Source: an uncultured Allomuricauda sp.
Lineage (GTDB): Bacteria; Bacteroidota; Bacteroidia; Flavobacteriales; Flavobacteriaceae
DNA length: 61,732 bases
Assembly (NCBI RefSeq): GCF_947258355.1
Contig: NZ_CAMYIC010000046.1
Span: forward strand, 1-61,732
Reading direction: 5' to 3'
Position 1 is the first letter of the stretch, and each line of letters opens with the position of its first letter. Under the pieces are notes generated by a model. The model was not told where the DNA came from. It saw only the letters and a list, made by a program, of their open reading frames with translations, and did not search any database. Shown here piece after piece: positions 60,277 to 61,732 of this stretch. Both the position numbers and the translations under genes were made by a program.

Positions 60277-61626
60277 ATGACCCCTATAGTTATAAAGACC
60301 ATACAATTCTTTCTAAGCTTATCGCTTTTAATAGTGCTTCACGAGCTGGGACACTTTATCCCGGCAAAGCTTTTTAAGACAAGGGTGGAGAAGTTTTATC
60401 TCTTTTTTGACATAAAATTCTCGCTCTTTAAAAAGAAAATCGGGGAAACGGTTTATGGTATCGGTTGGCTGCCCTTGGGCGGATATGTGAAGATATCCGG
60501 GATGATCGATGAGAGCATGGACAAGGAGCAGATGAAGGAAGAACCAAAACCATGGGAATTCCGAAGCAAGCCAGCTTGGCAGCGATTGATCATTATGCTT
60601 GGCGGGGTGACCGTTAACTTTATTCTGGCGGTTATTATTTTTATTGGATTGGTTTTTACTTATGGAGAGCAGTACATCGCCAATGACAGTCTAAAGGATG
60701 GAATTTGGGTAACCGAGAAAAGTCTGGGAGACGAATTGGGTGTTAAGACCGGGGACAAAATTTTGTCCGTTGATGGTAAAAAGGTAGAAGCCTTACAGCA
60801 GATACTTCCGGAAATGGTTTATGGTGAGAGCTATACCATTGAAAGGGATGGACAGGTCATAGAAAAGAAAATCCCAGTTGACTTTATCGAAACCTTGTCC
60901 GAGGATAAGGAAAAGGCACGTTTTATCTATTATCGGGTTCCATTTGTGATCAGTGCAGTTCCCGAAAAATCGCCAAATGCGGACAGTGGTCTCCAAAAAG
61001 GGGATGCCGTTGTTGAAATGGCAGGCACAACGGTAGAATACAAAGATCAGGTGATACCTATACTTGAAGCCAATAAGGGAGGTGAGGTTCCCGTAAAGGT
61101 TAGACGTAACGGTGAAATGGTCGATTTGACGCTGAACGTTTCCGAAGAAGCTGCTTTGGGAGTTGGTTTGGGAATGACACCGGAAGAGTATAAGGAGGCA
61201 GGATATTTGGAGCAAAAGACGTTAAAATATTCCTTTTTGGAATCGATACCTGCTGGATGGAACAAAGGTGTAAAAACCCTTACGGACTACATTAGGGGGA
61301 TGAAGAAAATATTTAATCCAGATACAGGTGCGTATAAAGAAGTTGGCGGATTTGCCGCTATCGGTGGTATGTTCCCAGACACTTGGAACTGGCCGGCCTT
61401 TTGGGCCACTACGGCATTTATATCGATTATTTTGGCCTTTATGAACATTTTGCCCATTCCTGCTTTGGATGGTGGGCATGTCGCCTTTTTGTTGTATGAA
61501 ATGGTAACAGGGCGCAAACCAAGCGATAAATTTTTGGAGTATGCCCAAATGATAGGCTTCTTTATTTTAATTGCTTTGTTGCTGTTTGCGAACGGCAACG
61601 ATTTATATAAATGGCTTTTTAAATAG
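60277..61626 (+). CDS. rseP: RIP metalloprotease RseP (site-2 protease)
   Basis: A 449-residue intramembrane protease. The zinc motif HELGH is at residues 22-26 in the first helix and LDGG (397-400) supplies the third ligand Asp398. Two PDZ-like regions are visible between (about 125-200 and 205-280), typical of RseP. It releases anti-sigma factors or signal-peptide remnants by cutting membrane helices, so the anti-sigma-like protein encoded at 54886-55671 is a possible client; this is inference. The gene is alone and is followed by a tRNA promoter. Confidence 0.95.
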   Translation: MTPIVIKTIQFFLSLSLLIVLHELGHFIPAKLFKTRVEKFYLFFDIKFSLFKKKIGETVYGIGWLPLGGYVKISGMIDESMDKEQMKEEPKPWEFRSKPAWQRLIIMLGGVTVNFILAVIIFIGLVFTYGEQYIANDSLKDGIWVTEKSLGDELGVKTGDKILSVDGKKVEALQQILPEMVYGESYTIERDGQVIEKKIPVDFIETLSEDKEKARFIYYRVPFVISAVPEKSPNADSGLQKGDAVVEMAGTTVEYKDQVIPILEANKGGEVPVKVRRNGEMVDLTLNVSEEAALGVGLGMTPEEYKEAGYLEQKTLKYSFLESIPAGWNKGVKTLTDYIRGMKKIFNPDTGAYKEVGGFAAIGGMFPDTWNWPAFWATTAFISIILAFMNILPIPALDGGHVAFLLYEMVTGRKPSDKFLEYAQMIGFFILIALLLFANGNDLYKWLFK

Positions 61627-61643
61627 AAAAGCAATTTTTTTGT

Positions 61644-61674
61644 TTGTGGTGTAAAAAAGAATCCATTATATTTG
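61644..61674 (+). promoter_or_regulatory. tRNA-Asn promoter
   Basis: TTG (61644-61646) and TATATTTG (61667-61674) are 20 bases apart, a full match to the Bacteroidota consensus. The tRNA begins 21 bases after the -7 box. Confidence 0.75.
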
Positions 61675-61695
61675 CACCCGCTTAAGGTAAAATAT

Positions 61696-61732
61696 TCCTC
61701 CTTAGCTCAGTTGGTTAGAGCATCTGACTGTT
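61696..61732 (+). tRNA. tRNA-Asn (GTT), 5' half, cut by the window end
   Basis: Acceptor 5' strand TCCTCCT, TA, D-stem GCTC/GAGC with loop AGTTGGTTA, A26, anticodon-stem TCTGA, then CT and GTT at the last three bases. Counting from the acceptor places GTT at positions 34-36, so it decodes Asn. The remainder is outside the window. Confidence 0.88.

Noticed and set aside
1..61732. CRISPR arrays, insertion sequences, prophage or integron genes
   Set aside because: I found no direct-repeat array, transposase, integrase or phage structural gene on either strand; the gene content is chromosomal throughout.

Overview
The window looks like the chromosome of a marine-type Flavobacteriaceae bacterium (Bacteroidota). 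The base composition is AT-rich (roughly 40% GC by eye). Promoters follow the Bacteroidota pattern TTG-N17-23-TAnnTTTG with few Shine-Dalgarno sites. The gene content is also typical: DUF1080 proteins, TonB receptors with a carboxypeptidase-like N-domain, a CzcA-TolC fusion, a lycopene cyclase, and FeoB with its Cys-rich partner. Muricauda/Allomuricauda is my best guess at genus, from memory of such neighbourhoods, and is not proven.

Layout. (1) 0.1-8.9 kb: sugar catabolism locus with two xylose-isomerase-like TIM barrels (one a lipoprotein), an MFS symporter, a Gfo/Idh/MocA dehydrogenase, a GMC flavoprotein and two DUF1080 (3-keto-glycoside hydrolase-like) proteins. Together they suggest 3-keto-sugar formation and cleavage. 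(2) 9.0-24.2 kb: mostly housekeeping genes. These are yicC-like, gmk, nadD, a GH130-like enzyme, a PiT phosphate transporter, dGTPase, dxs, tadA, a cold shock protein, a ClC protein and aspS. (3) 24.6-31.7 kb: a YwqK-like protein, then a tetR-tolC-adaptor-RND efflux operon with a clear palindromic operator at the tetR promoter. (4) 31.8-35.7 kb: an ECF sigma gene with a small membrane-protein partner, then a GGPP-type synthase and lycopene cyclase. (5) 35.8-45.6 kb: metal homeostasis. A TonB receptor faces a DtxR/MntR-type regulator across a shared palindromic control region. The regulator is in operon with a ZIP transporter and is followed by a CusB-like adaptor, a CzcA pump fused to its TolC partner, and a His-rich small protein. 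(6) 45.6-53.3 kb: a GH13 lipoprotein, a large BNR-repeat propeller, an SDR and small membrane or secreted proteins. (7) 53.3-56.7 kb: an ECF sigma factor, a HEAT-repeat anti-sigma-like protein, two DUF4097 proteins and a stand-alone TonB-plug lipoprotein. (8) 56.8-61.7 kb: feoA-feoB with a 47-residue Cys-rich partner, a SCO protein, rseP, and the 5' half of a tRNA-Asn cut by the window end.

No CRISPR array, insertion sequence, prophage or rRNA was seen. No wholly new system is proven. The best leads are: (a) near-identical promoter architecture in front of the two ECF sigma genes; (b) the ECF/HEAT/DUF4097 module with a REP-like element; (c) the CzcA-TolC polyprotein with an internal signal peptide; (d) the metal-responsive divergent control region; (e) a 19-bp perfect palindrome between the sigma and GGPP synthase genes; and (f) a ClC protein lacking both coupling glutamates.
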